The notes under the pieces were generated by a model. The model made no database searches and was not told the DNA's origin. It saw nothing but the letters and a program-made list of their open reading frames with translations. Positions 42,480 to 50,597 of a stretch of DNA of 57,443 nt are shown one piece after another (position 1 is the stretch's first letter; each line of letters starts with the position of its first letter). Made by a program: the position numbers and the translations under genes. This stretch comes from Desmonostoc muscorum FACHB-395 (GTDB taxonomy: Bacteria; Cyanobacteriota; Cyanobacteriia; Cyanobacteriales; Nostocaceae): assembly GCF_014698035.1 (NCBI RefSeq), contig NZ_JACJSF010000048.1, positions 1 through 57,443 of the forward strand, read 5' to 3'.

Positions 42480-43442
42480 TTATACTTTACTTAACCACTC
42501 ATTCTCCTCTGGATCTTTGAACAGTGAGGTACTGAGGTAGCGTTCGCCGAAGCTAGGCTGGATCATGACGATTAGACGACCTGCATTTTCTGGACGTTGT
42601 GCTACTTGAATAGCCGCATATAAAGCAGCGCCAGTAGAAATGCCCGATAACAATCCTTCTTCTTTTGCTAGGCGACGGCTGTAAGCGATCGCTTGCTCAT
42701 CTGCTACCTGAATCACTTCATCCACTAATTCTGGACGGTAAATTGCTGGGACAAATCCCGCGCCGATACCCTGGATTTTGTGAGGCCCTGATTTTCCACC
42801 CGTTAATACCGGACTGCTGCTAGGTTCAACTGCGATCGCTTGAAAACTTGGCTTCCGTCCTTTAATAACTTCTGCAACTCCTGTAATCGTCCCACCAGTA
42901 CCCACTCCCGCCACTAGAATATCCACCTCTCCATCGGTATCATTCCAGATTTCTTCTGCTGTGGTTTCGGCGTGAACTTTCGGGTTGGCGGGGTTGCGGA
43001 ACTGCTGCAACATATAAGCATTAGGCGTTTGAGCTAAAATCTGCTCTGCACGACCGATCGCTCCTCGCATCCCTTCTACACCAGGCGTTAACTCTAATTG
43101 AGCGCCATAAGCTTTGAGCATTGATCGTCTTTCGTGGCTCATTGTGTCAGGCATCGTTAGAATAAGATGGTACCCCTTAGCGGCCGCCACCATCGCTAGC
43201 GCAATTCCTGTATTCCCAGAAGTCGGCTCTACTAAAATAGTTTTTCCGGGGTGAATCAAGCCTGCTTCTTCCGCCGTTTCCACCATACTCGCGCCAATCC
43301 GATCTTTCACAGAAGATGCTGGATTCATGCTTTCTAGCTTCACCACAATCCGAGCAACCGCTCCTGAAGCTTGGGGAATTTTGTTTAATTGAACTAGAGG
43401 AGTTCGTCCGATTAACTCTGTGATATCTTTCGCTATCCGCAT
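42480..43442 (-). CDS. cysK: Cysteine synthase (O-acetylserine sulfhydrylase)
   Basis: A PLP-dependent enzyme making cysteine from O-acetylserine and sulfide. The PLP lysine is Lys46 in MNPASSVKDRIGASM. The other marks are the acetylserine loop EPTSGNTGIALAMVAAAKG, the phosphate loop VAGVGTGGTITGVAEVIKG and the C-terminal EEGLLSGISTGAALYAA. The length (320 aa) is normal. It follows the Rrf2-type regulator by 18 bp on the same strand, and cysE is divergent, so the local unit covers the final two steps of cysteine synthesis. Confidence 0.96.
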   Translation of the reverse strand: MRIAKDITELIGRTPLVQLNKIPQASGAVARIVVKLESMNPASSVKDRIGASMVETAEEAGLIHPGKTILVEPTSGNTGIALAMVAAAKGYHLILTMPDTMSHERRSMLKAYGAQLELTPGVEGMRGAIGRAEQILAQTPNAYMLQQFRNPANPKVHAETTAEEIWNDTDGEVDILVAGVGTGGTITGVAEVIKGRKPSFQAIAVEPSSSPVLTGGKSGPHKIQGIGAGFVPAIYRPELVDEVIQVADEQAIAYSRRLAKEEGLLSGISTGAALYAAIQVAQRPENAGRLIVMIQPSFGERYLSTSLFKDPEENEWLSKV

Positions 43443-43460
43443 GTGAATACTCCGTCGTGT

Positions 43461-43931
43461 CTAAATATAATACATCGGGCTTTGCTGGGCGCGAGTCTCT
43501 CTTTCCTCGCACAAGTCTTGGAGTGTATAGCGACCCAATACTTCAATTGAAGCAGCGTTAGCTTGCTCCCAAACTTCATAAACCAGAGTCTTTTCTAGAG
43601 TCGGAGAGTCAGATGTATCTTTCTCTTTCCGCTCACCTTCGACTAAAGTCACAATTTCCAGCAGTGTAATCTGCCAAGGTTCACGAGCTAAAACAAAACC
43701 TCCTTTAGAGCCGCGTTGACTCTGCACCACACCAGAACGCCGGAGGTTGGTCAAAATTTGTTCCAAATAGCGTTCAGGTATAGGTTGTTTGGTAGTGATC
43801 TCGCTCATGGTTAGAGGAAGTTTTTTTCCGTGGTGGCTTGCCAGTTCTAAGAGTGCTAGCAATGCATATTCCACTTTGGAAGACAGATCCAAGAGAGCGT
43901 AGTTTTGGCTATTCAAGACTGTACTCAACAT
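43461..43931 (-). CDS. Rrf2-family regulator, probably of cysteine synthesis (CymR-like)
   Basis: The N-terminal winged helix is typical of Rrf2 proteins: LSSKVEYALLALLELASHHG, then PIPERYLEQILTNLRRSGVV and QSQRGSKGGFVLAREP. The three-Cys Fe-S cluster of IscR-type members is absent; only one Cys is present near the end (LQDLCEERE). In this respect it resembles CymR, which senses cysteine status through CysK. The position just upstream of cysK supports that comparison but does not prove it. The start may lie later than ATG 43931, because the family normally begins near LSSKVEYA. Confidence 0.85.
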   Translation of the reverse strand: MLSTVLNSQNYALLDLSSKVEYALLALLELASHHGKKLPLTMSEITTKQPIPERYLEQILTNLRRSGVVQSQRGSKGGFVLAREPWQITLLEIVTLVEGERKEKDTSDSPTLEKTLVYEVWEQANAASIEVLGRYTLQDLCEERETRAQQSPMYYI

Positions 43932-44156
43932 ACTACGGTGAATTGGGGGACTTATCGCAGTTTATCCGAAATTAATTTTTTCAAAGTGTGGAATGTGATA
44001 GCATCCCACTTACTAACCATAAAAACACTATATTCTATCGACTTACCGTAGATTATTATCTTACATAATTCCCATAAATGACTCGATCTTTTTGTGGGAA
44101 TTATCCTGAGTTTCTGTTTTCAGAGCCTCACTTACCAACGAAAATCTCAACAGAGT
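43932..44156. promoter_or_regulatory. Divergent promoter region Rrf2-cysK / cysE
   Basis: 225 bp between two divergent units of cysteine synthesis. The heptamer CTACGGT occurs next to the Rrf2 start (43933-43939) and, inverted, at 44045-44051. A third copy lies in front of the CysR-like gene (45040-45046). This distribution suggests a shared regulator site, but the motif is short. Confidence 0.4.
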
Positions 44157-44885
44157 ATGCTAATAACTGATTTGCGAACCATTTTTGAGCGTGACCCAGC
44201 AGCCCGTAACTGGCTAGAAGTATTGTTCTGTTATCCTGGACTCCAAGCCCTAATATTCCATCGATTGGCACACTGGCTCTATAAAATTGGAATTCCCTTC
44301 ATACCTCGGTTTATCTCTCATATTAGTCGGTTTTTAACCGGGATTGAAATCCATCCTGGGGCATTAATTGGACAGGGAGTGTTTATTGACCACGGTATGG
44401 GAGTTGTGATTGGTGAAACTGCGATCGTGGGCGACTATGCCCTGATTTATCAAGGTGTGACTTTAGGTGGAACTGGGAAAGAGAGCGGCAAACGCCATCC
44501 AACTTTAGGTTCTCATGTGGTTGTGGGAGCCGGTGCAAAGGTATTGGGAAATATTCTAATTGGCGATCGCGTCCGTATTGGAGCCGGTTCTGTGGTGCTG
44601 CGAGATGTACCCAGTAACACAACTGTAGTCGGGATTCCAGGGCGCGTGACTCGTCAGAACAACTTGTCTACCAATGTTCTGGATCATGATAAAGTGCGCG
44701 ACGTAGAAGCTGAAGTTATCCGCGCTTTATTTGAACGTGTCAAGGCTCTAGAGAAACAGTTCGAGGAGTTGCAAGATCAATCAAGTTTATCCCCAACAGA
44801 GCTTGGCGACGAATTAACCGACAACCCTAAGAGCAAAAACTCTGATGGGATGATTGAAGATTTTCTTGATGGTGCGGGAATTTAG
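44157..44885 (+). CDS. cysE: Serine O-acetyltransferase
   Basis: Makes O-acetylserine from serine and acetyl-CoA, the substrate of CysK. The helical N-terminus (LITDLRTIFERDPAARNWLE, LEVLFCYPGLQALIFHRLAH) leads to the left-handed beta-helix of hexapeptide repeats. This includes the active-site segment FIDHGMGVVIGETAIVGD and the loop GGTGKESGKRHPTLG. A long C-terminal tail (about 60 residues) is charged. The ATG at 44157 (MLITDLRT) is chosen over the GTG at 44094. Confidence 0.95.
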   Translation: MLITDLRTIFERDPAARNWLEVLFCYPGLQALIFHRLAHWLYKIGIPFIPRFISHISRFLTGIEIHPGALIGQGVFIDHGMGVVIGETAIVGDYALIYQGVTLGGTGKESGKRHPTLGSHVVVGAGAKVLGNILIGDRVRIGAGSVVLRDVPSNTTVVGIPGRVTRQNNLSTNVLDHDKVRDVEAEVIRALFERVKALEKQFEELQDQSSLSPTELGDELTDNPKSKNSDGMIEDFLDGAGI

Positions 44886-44900
44886 GGAATGGAGGGGAGA

Positions 44901-44985
44901 GGTGACAGGTGATAGGTGACAGGTGATAGGGAATTATCTGTACCCTGTAACCTGTACCCTGTACCCTATTCCCTTCTTCACTCCC
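44901..44985. repeat. Tandem heptamer-type repeats after cysE
   Basis: ggtgacaggtgata is repeated exactly at 44901-44914 and 44915-44928. It is followed by ctgtacc/ctgtaac heptamers around 44938-44970. These are short tandemly repeated repetitive sequences of the heterocystous cyanobacterial type. Confidence 0.85.
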
Positions 44986-45010
44986 CACTCCCTTTTTTAA
45001 AATACCCATA

Positions 45011-45023
45011 GGTTCTTAGAACC
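45011..45023. promoter_or_regulatory. Palindrome upstream of the CysR-like gene
   Basis: GGTTCT-T-AGAACC is a perfect 13-bp palindrome 52 bp upstream of the regulator ATG, with a CTACGGT motif just after it (45040-45046). It is a possible operator for autoregulation. Crp/Fnr proteins bind symmetrical sites, but usually longer ones. Confidence 0.4.
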
Positions 45024-45074
45024 TGATATAAATATAATACTACGGTTAATTTATCGGAGAATAGTGATATAGCT

Positions 45075-45665
45075 ATGGTATCTTTATATGCAAATTTAAC
45101 TAGCTTAAACAGTAATAATACTAAAGAAATTTTTGCCCGGAGGTCATTTTTACCAGAGCATCCAAACGGACTTTGGAAGATTGAAACGGGTTTTGTCAGG
45201 ACTTTTACCTATTTGGAAGATGGCACAACCGTCGCTCTGGGATTGTGGGGCCCTGGAGATATTGTTGGTAAGTCATTGTCAAAATTAGAACCTTATCAGA
45301 TGGAATGCCTAACTAAAGTAGAGGCGACAATCTTACCTGTAGAGGAGTGGACTCAACTAACAGAAACTCTACTTGCCCATATCCAACAAGCTCAAGAATT
45401 GATGGTTATTCGTAGCCATAAAAAAGTTGATACTATGCTAATCAAGCTGCTGGCATGGTTATCTAAAAAGTTTGGTTCGGAAGTTGAGAAGGGACGTTTA
45501 ATAGATATGCGTCTAACTCACGAAGACCTAGCGGAAATGCTAGGTTCAACTCGTGTGACTATCACTCGTGTTCTTGGACAGTTTGAGCATGAGGGCTTGA
45601 TTGATCGTCTTTCTCTCCATCGAATTGTGGTGCGAGAAGAAGAGATTTGGTACTACGAAATTTAG
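45075..45665 (+). CDS. Crp/Fnr-family regulator, CysR-like
   Basis: A 196-residue regulator with a degenerate cNMP-binding-like domain (LWKIETGFVRTFTYLEDGTT, VALGLWGPGDIVGKSLSK). A dimer helix and a C-terminal winged HTH follow (MRLTHEDLAEMLGSTRVTIT, RVLGQFEHEGLIDRL). In Synechococcus a regulator of this family, CysR, lies with the sulfate transport genes and responds to sulfur limitation. The location here among cysE, cysK and cysTW makes the same role likely, by inference. It converges with a NIL-protein gene with 6 bp between. Confidence 0.85.
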   Translation: MVSLYANLTSLNSNNTKEIFARRSFLPEHPNGLWKIETGFVRTFTYLEDGTTVALGLWGPGDIVGKSLSKLEPYQMECLTKVEATILPVEEWTQLTETLLAHIQQAQELMVIRSHKKVDTMLIKLLAWLSKKFGSEVEKGRLIDMRLTHEDLAEMLGSTRVTITRVLGQFEHEGLIDRLSLHRIVVREEEIWYYEI

Positions 45666-45671
45666 ATTATT

Positions 45672-46010
45672 TCAACAAAACCAGCTATCGCTATCTGCAT
45701 TCGGCTTGCCCACAATTCTAAGATTCAGGGATTCCAGATAAGCCAAACCGTTAGAGATTTGTGGTACTGTTCCCCGTAGTTCAATATCAAAGCACCCTTC
45801 TTCGTCTGTATTTGGTTGTAGCATAGCCTTAGTAATATTAACTACCAAGCCGTAAGCAGAAATTAACTGTGAAATCACAGGCGCTTGCAGATAGCATTTG
45901 GGAATATATATCCGCAGGCGAATCTGAGTGACTTGGCTTTTGTTAGAGACTGAAGAAACCAGTGATAATCTGGTTTGGGAATTGGTTTGACGTTTATTTA
46001 ATGCTGCCAT
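45672..46010 (-). CDS. NIL-domain protein (single domain)
   Basis: 112 residues with one NIL domain (about residues 28-100): IRLRIYIPKCYLQAPVISQL, ISAYGLVVNITKAMLQPN, GCFDIELRGTVPQISNGLAY. NIL domains occur at the end of the methionine ABC ATPase MetN and in ferredoxin fusions, where they are thought to bind a sulfur-containing ligand. The family core GWFDLEL here reads GCFDIEL. Its partners in this locus suggest a sensor or modulator of sulfur uptake; this is inference. The two-domain NIL gene lies 22 bp upstream on the same strand. Confidence 0.82.
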   Translation of the reverse strand: MAALNKRQTNSQTRLSLVSSVSNKSQVTQIRLRIYIPKCYLQAPVISQLISAYGLVVNITKAMLQPNTDEEGCFDIELRGTVPQISNGLAYLESLNLRIVGKPNADSDSWFC

Positions 46011-46032
46011 TGGATAGTGACGATTTTATTAC

Positions 46033-46677
46033 TTAGCCATCGCTATAAACGCTAGATAAATCCAGCCAAATCGGTAGCCCCAGTTTTTCTAAATAACTCA
46101 GGCTAGAGTAAAGTTGTTTGGTTCTCCCCCACAAATCCAAGTCAAACCAGCCGTCATCTTCTGTATCGGGTTGAAGTGTAGCACTGGTAATATTTACAGT
46201 TAATCCATAACGAGAAACTAACTCAGAAATCACCGGCTCTTTGTAATAAGATTTTAAGACACACAGTTGCAAGCGTAATCGATTAGTTTGACCGAGAGAA
46301 ATCCATTGCTGGAATTGTTCTTGCCATTGATTTTTCAGGAATGCAGAGTCTTTGGAACTCAGTTTGCTGGCTAGATTTGGGAAAGGTAAAGAGTGCTGGT
46401 TAGATTGAATGTGGTTAGCGATCGCTAATTCGAGTAAATTCACTCCTAATCCTTGCAAGTAAGATAGGCTATTTGTCAGTTTTTGGGGATTTCCCGAAAG
46501 TTCCAAATCAAACCAGCCATCGCTATCACTATCAGATGTCAGTGATGCTGCTTTGATATTGACGGTTAAACCATAACGAGACACCAACCGCGAAATTACA
46601 GGTTGCCTGTTATACTTCTGAGGTACGAGAATGCGGCTGTGGACTGAAGCAGGTTCTACAGATTTACACTGAGACAT
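46033..46677 (-). CDS. Double NIL-domain protein
   Basis: Two NIL domains in tandem. The first (about residues 13-85) has RQPVISRLVSRYGLTVNIKA and GWFDLELSGNPQKLTNSLSY. The second (about 140-210) has KEPVISELVSRYGLTVNITS and GWFDLDLWGRTKQLYSSLSY. A polar linker separates them. The internal duplication and the neighbouring single-domain genes suggest repeated copying of one NIL unit. The ATG at 46677 (MSQCKSVEP) is preferred to the TTG at 46692. It would have been directly downstream of the 87-residue NIL gene before the GTPase cassette entered. Confidence 0.82.
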   Translation of the reverse strand: MSQCKSVEPASVHSRILVPQKYNRQPVISRLVSRYGLTVNIKAASLTSDSDSDGWFDLELSGNPQKLTNSLSYLQGLGVNLLELAIANHIQSNQHSLPFPNLASKLSSKDSAFLKNQWQEQFQQWISLGQTNRLRLQLCVLKSYYKEPVISELVSRYGLTVNITSATLQPDTEDDGWFDLDLWGRTKQLYSSLSYLEKLGLPIWLDLSSVYSDG

Positions 46678-47080
46678 CAGATTAATTCCCAATAGCGATG
46701 CCTAGGCAATTTTTTGGTTCGACAGGGAGTCTTGCTGATGCTGCGCCCCTAGAACTCAACTTTGCCTGGTTGAATGTCAGCCTTATAGAAATTTTCATCT
46801 TTTTGGCTCTTATTAAACTACTGTAAGTTGGTAGAATTAGTGTACTTTACTGTTGTGTAAAGCAATTTATCACAAAGACCGCAAATAAACAACAAGTAAA
46901 TTCACTTAGAGCAGGCTTAATTTATGTTCGTTCACTGATATCCTCATTATCTTGGAATCAGAACTAGAAGCAATACTCATTACCTAGTGATTACAGGGTT
47001 CCCGAAGTCAGGTTGGTTAGCTGGTGTTGTCAGAATTTTGTTAGGTTTTATCTCATAGTGGGCATACTGCAAATATCAAG
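46678..47080. other. Intergenic left of the GTPase cassette
   Basis: About 400 bp between the NIL gene and the MITE. No recognised gene. It presumably contains a promoter for the NIL genes now separated from cysTW. Confidence 0.4.
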
Positions 47081-47224
47081 TCTGACTTTTCACGGTATCT
47101 GGAAAACCTCTCTCTAAATCTCTCTCCTAAAAGGAGAGAGACTTTGAATTTTCCCCCTTCCCACATCGAGAAGCGGGTTAGGGGGTTAGGTTTTTCGTGT
47201 GCTTAAATGACGTGAAAAGTCAGA
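47081..47224. mobile_element. 144-bp MITE upstream of the GTPase gene, 7-bp target duplication
   Basis: Terminal repeats TCTGACTTTTCACG (47081-47094) and CGTGAAAAGTCAGA (47211-47224) are exact complements. The direct repeat tatcaag flanks it (47074-47080 and 47225-47231). The interior carries the ctctctcctaaaaggagagag hairpin repeat, whose inverted relative lies right after the nuclease gene (50117-50210). Its right end is 35 bp before the GTPase ATG, so it may supply or alter that promoter. Confidence 0.9.
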
Positions 47225-47259
47225 TATCAAGTAAATAGCATCAAGATAGGGAAAACAGT

Positions 47260-49274
47260 ATGTTGACGACACAGCCGCTAGAAGAAATTACATCATTGAA
47301 GCAAAATTTAAGACGTGAAATCAATAAACTATCAGGTGTTCCAGAGAATAATATACTTAAGTATATTTGCATCAATAACCTGAATTCAAAGCTAGAGAGA
47401 TTAGAAGAAATTGAGAAAATTCTTAGTATAGATAAATATAAAATTGTTTTTATAGGTACTATTGGTAAAGGGAAAACTACAGCCATCTGTCATCTTTTTA
47501 ACTTAATAAGTGACTTCAAGGTTTCCAAGACAATTCATGGCAAAACTAAAATGTAACCGAAACTAAAGAGTTACTCTCAACGGGAGCGGGCAGAACTACT
47601 ATATGTGAAGTAATTATTAAGGCATCTGAAAAAACTTATATAGAGATAGAGCCTTATACAGTTGATGAGATGGAAAATATTGTTTTTGAATTCTGCGACT
47701 CTGTTGCTAATAAAGATAATACCCAGTCAGAAGATAAAATAATCATTTCCACAGAAATTGAGAGAGCTATTAGGAATATTACAGAACTTAAAATAACTTC
47801 TAAAACAGTCTATGATGGTGATAAAAAGAACATTATAATAACTGATCAAGCAAAGGAATTACTTGATGATTCAGGAGTAGAATTACTTAAAAAAACTGCA
47901 TTAAATAATGCAAATCTCGAAGCTAGAACTACTACTAACATTGAGTTTGACAACCATAATAATGAGCAAGAATGGATAAAAGATACCTTTGCTGCCATCA
48001 ATAATGTTCAGTTAAAGGAGTTTGCGATTCCAAGGAAAATATATCTTTATCTGAGCGATGATATTTTATCTGGTTCCAACTTGTCTCAGTTCGATTCAGT
48101 TGTTGATACCAAAGGACTTGATGAGAACCCAATTCGTAAAGACTTACAAAAATATATTGACAGTCAGGATACCATCTGTCTCTTTGTAACTCCCTTTAAT
48201 GATGCTCCTGAAGCTAATATTAGGAAATTAATAGGTTATCATCTTACATCTAAATCCAAAGACTTTCATCATAGATTTGTGACTTTGGTATTACCTCACA
48301 AAAATGAGCCTGAAAAAGTGCATGGATCTAATGAAGATAGAGATTTAGGAATTAAAATCAGACAAGAAGAAGTTCAAGCTACATTCAAAAATTTGAATTT
48401 AGATTTTTTCACAGACAATATTTTGTTCTTTGATTCCTTGAGATACTATCGTGATGACATAGTTAAGCTACATGAAGACTGTGATCAAGAAGATGTACAG
48501 GCAGATAAAAATGAATTTATCGAAGCTATAGCGGGTGTAGTAAAACGTAGGCGAAATATTTTATTAGATGAACTCAAGGATATCAAAGAAAGCTCTGCAA
48601 AAATCAGAAATGGTAATGCTTTAACGGAATCAGAAGTCAAGGCAATTGAAAATGCCATAAAGAAGATAAAGGATTTACAGGATTTAAGTAAAAGATTACC
48701 TAGTTTTGTTTATAAAGATTTTATTGATGAATATATTAATAAATATTATCGCACTGTTTATCCGGCATGGAACACGAAACACGCTATCCATAGAAATTTT
48801 GGTTACTATGAGGCAAGAGATATAGATATATATTACGATGCGAGGGTTGTTGCTGAGGGAATAGATGAAAATAAAATGCTGAGAAAATTTACCAAAGAAG
48901 TAAAACAGGAATTAGAAGATATCCTGAATGAGCTTACATCTGTGAATGAATCTTTAAAAACATTTATCCCTGAATTAGTCAAAGAGTTTTACGGATTATA
49001 TGACGAATTTATATATGAAGTAGGCACAGAAATTGAAGAAGAAGTCACGAGAAAACTATTACCCCGAAGCGAAAAATCAGAGTTTTGGAAAGCTCTAATT
49101 GCTGAAAAAGGTAAGCCCAACAAAAAAGGGGAAACTTTTACAGATAATGTATGTCAGATATTTAAGCGAGAACTTGAAAAAGAGACGAACTTAAATACAT
49201 TCTTAAAAAGCAAAGCTGAATATCATTGGAAAGAATTAATTACCAAAATACTAGGCTTTTCTGGGCATAAATAG
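47260..49274 (+). pseudogene. Large P-loop GTPase (dynamin-like), split by a one-base frameshift
   Basis: A long P-loop NTPase. After a helical start comes KIVFIGTIGKGKTTAICHLF, whose Walker A GTIGKGKT spans residues 66-73. A switch-like G3 motif DTKG follows (in SVVDTKGLDENPIRKDLQ, about nt 48100). Long helical segments then run to the end at 49274, as in dynamin-like or IIGP-type GTPases. The frame breaks at 47545-47556 (ACT AAA ATG TAA). With one more A the sequence reads on as NVTETKELLSTGAGRTTICE into the 534-codon frame, so a single A was lost from a run of five. Both parts look otherwise intact. I do not recognise a named family; the G4 motif is unclear. Confidence 0.7.
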
Positions 49275-49377
49275 ACAATTAATTTCTCAATTGCACATTT
49301 AATACATAGTTTAGGGCGCAATATAATTGTGTCCCTAATAGCTATTTTATCCATCATTAGTTGCTATCAAAAGATAT

Positions 49378-50115
49378 ATGACTGATTTAAAACAAGAAAT
49401 AACTACAAAACTCAGCAGATATCAAAAAGATTATCAAGAATATACAAAATGTTTAATTAGGGGAATACAAATTCCAATTAATGGAAGACCAGAGGAGTTA
49501 GTTAGACAAATATTTATTCATTTTCTTATTAAGGAAAGTGGGCTATGTCCAGATATTATTAATATCGCAGTTGAGGCTAATAATCATGATATAGAAATAT
49601 ATCTAAAGCAAAAAAATGATGATTTTAAGCCACATCAATATCCTTTAATAATTGTGGAAGTAAAACGAGAGGATGTGAATTTAAAAAGCCATTACAATCA
49701 GATTGAAAGATATCTAAAAAATTCTTGTTGTAAGATGGGGATTTTATATAATTATCATGAAATTATTGCCTTAACTAGAAAAGATGATCGGTTTGAAGTT
49801 AATCATCTCAAAAGTCTTAGAGACATACAGACATTAATTTCACAAAGCAATAATAATGATGATGATAGTTTATTAGAATTTGAAAAAGCTCAAAACGGAA
49901 ATTTTGATAGTTTTGCTTATCTGATTAGTAAATATGGTAAATATACAACTAATACGGTAATTTTTAAACTTAAACAACAAAAATCCGAAATAGCAGGATA
50001 TTTATTCAATATGCAAGGGAAGAAAGTGTACTATGATGTATGTGCTAAAAACTCCGAAAAACAACAAAGTTTTGATTCACAAGATTTTGAAAAACTAATT
50101 TCTATCGCCTATTAA
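49378..50115 (+). CDS. PD-(D/E)XK nuclease-like protein (HsdR N-terminal/HSDR_N_2 type)
   Basis: A 245-residue protein whose first 160 residues fit the type I restriction HsdR N-terminal nuclease fold. The marks are GRPEELVRQIFIHFLIKESG (conserved Glu), then Asp71 in HDIEIYLKQ, then Glu94-x-Lys96 in PLIIVEVKRED. These are followed by the helix HYNQIERYLKNSCCKMGILY typical of this group. The C-terminal 80 residues are unlike known domains. No helicase, methylase or specificity subunit is present, so this is not a complete restriction system. Its partner appears to be the GTPase gene 103 bp upstream. AT-rich codon use differs from the sulfur genes around it. Confidence 0.78.
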   Translation: MTDLKQEITTKLSRYQKDYQEYTKCLIRGIQIPINGRPEELVRQIFIHFLIKESGLCPDIINIAVEANNHDIEIYLKQKNDDFKPHQYPLIIVEVKREDVNLKSHYNQIERYLKNSCCKMGILYNYHEIIALTRKDDRFEVNHLKSLRDIQTLISQSNNNDDDSLLEFEKAQNGNFDSFAYLISKYGKYTTNTVIFKLKQQKSEIAGYLFNMQGKKVYYDVCAKNSEKQQSFDSQDFEKLISIAY

Positions 50116-50116
50116 A

Positions 50117-50210
50117 GAAAAACCTAACCCCCTAACTCTCTTCCCGACCCGGGAAGAGAGGAAATTCAAAGTCTCTCTACTTTTAGGAGAGAGATTTAGA
50201 GAGAGGTTTA
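50117..50210 (-). repeat. Inverted copy of the repeat carried by the upstream MITE
   Basis: The reverse complement reads taaacctctctctaaatctc, then tctcctaaaagtagagagac, and ends gttagggggttaggttttt, nearly identical to 47103-47196 in both ends with a divergent centre. It begins 2 bp after the nuclease stop. The MITE ends TCTGACTTTTCACG are not found around this copy. Confidence 0.85.
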
Positions 50211-50238
50211 TATTTAGGTATGAGGACGTGTATAACCC

Positions 50239-50502
50239 TTACCAATCGGTTGCTTTAGTATCATCCCAGACTTCTAATTCCAAATCATGGAGATAGGTTA
50301 GTCCGCTCTGAATTTGTGCATCTGTTCCTTGTAATTCAAGGTCAAACCAACCATCCCCGACAGCATTAGCTCCCAGAATGGCTGCTGTGATATTCACAGT
50401 CAGATTGTAGTCAGACACTAGGCGAGAAATCACAGGTTCCTGGTGATAGTCTTTAGGAATTCTGAGTCGAATCCGTTTATTGGTAGGTGTGTTATTAGAC
50501 AT
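50239..50502 (-). CDS. NIL-domain protein (single domain)
   Basis: 87 residues, almost entirely one NIL domain: KRIRLRIPKDYHQEPVISRL, VSDYNLTVNITAAILGAN, GWFDLELQGTDAQIQSGLTY. It follows cysW by 95 bp on the same strand and so should be part of the sbpA-cysT-cysW unit. It is closely related to the other NIL proteins at 45.7-46.7 kb, from which it is now separated by the GTPase/nuclease cassette. Confidence 0.85.
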   Translation of the reverse strand: MSNNTPTNKRIRLRIPKDYHQEPVISRLVSDYNLTVNITAAILGANAVGDGWFDLELQGTDAQIQSGLTYLHDLELEVWDDTKATDW

Positions 50503-50519
50503 AATTAGTTAATAGCCGT

Positions 50520-50592
50520 AGAGGGGAGTGGGGGCAAAGGGGTGGAGGGAAACAAGGATGAATAACCAATGCCCAATGCCCCATGCCCAAAA
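50520..50592. repeat. Dispersed G-rich and CCCAATG repeats
   Basis: A G-rich stretch (gaggggagtgggggcaaagg) and ccaatgcccaatgccccatgccca lie between cysW and the NIL gene, of the same kind as those at 11.9-12.05 kb and inside rsmB. Confidence 0.75.
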
Positions 50593-50597
50593 CCTAA

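Noticed and set aside
44901..44985. CRISPR-like array after cysE
   Set aside because: The units are 7-14 bp tandem repeats without spacers; they fit the known heptamer repeats of heterocystous cyanobacteria.
47541..47556. Programmed -1 frameshift in the GTPase gene
   Set aside because: The site lacks an X-XXY-YYZ slippery heptamer and the slipped tRNA would not re-pair; loss of one A is simpler.
49378..50115. Complete type I restriction system
   Set aside because: Only an HsdR N-terminal-like nuclease is present; there is no motor domain, HsdM or HsdS anywhere in the window.
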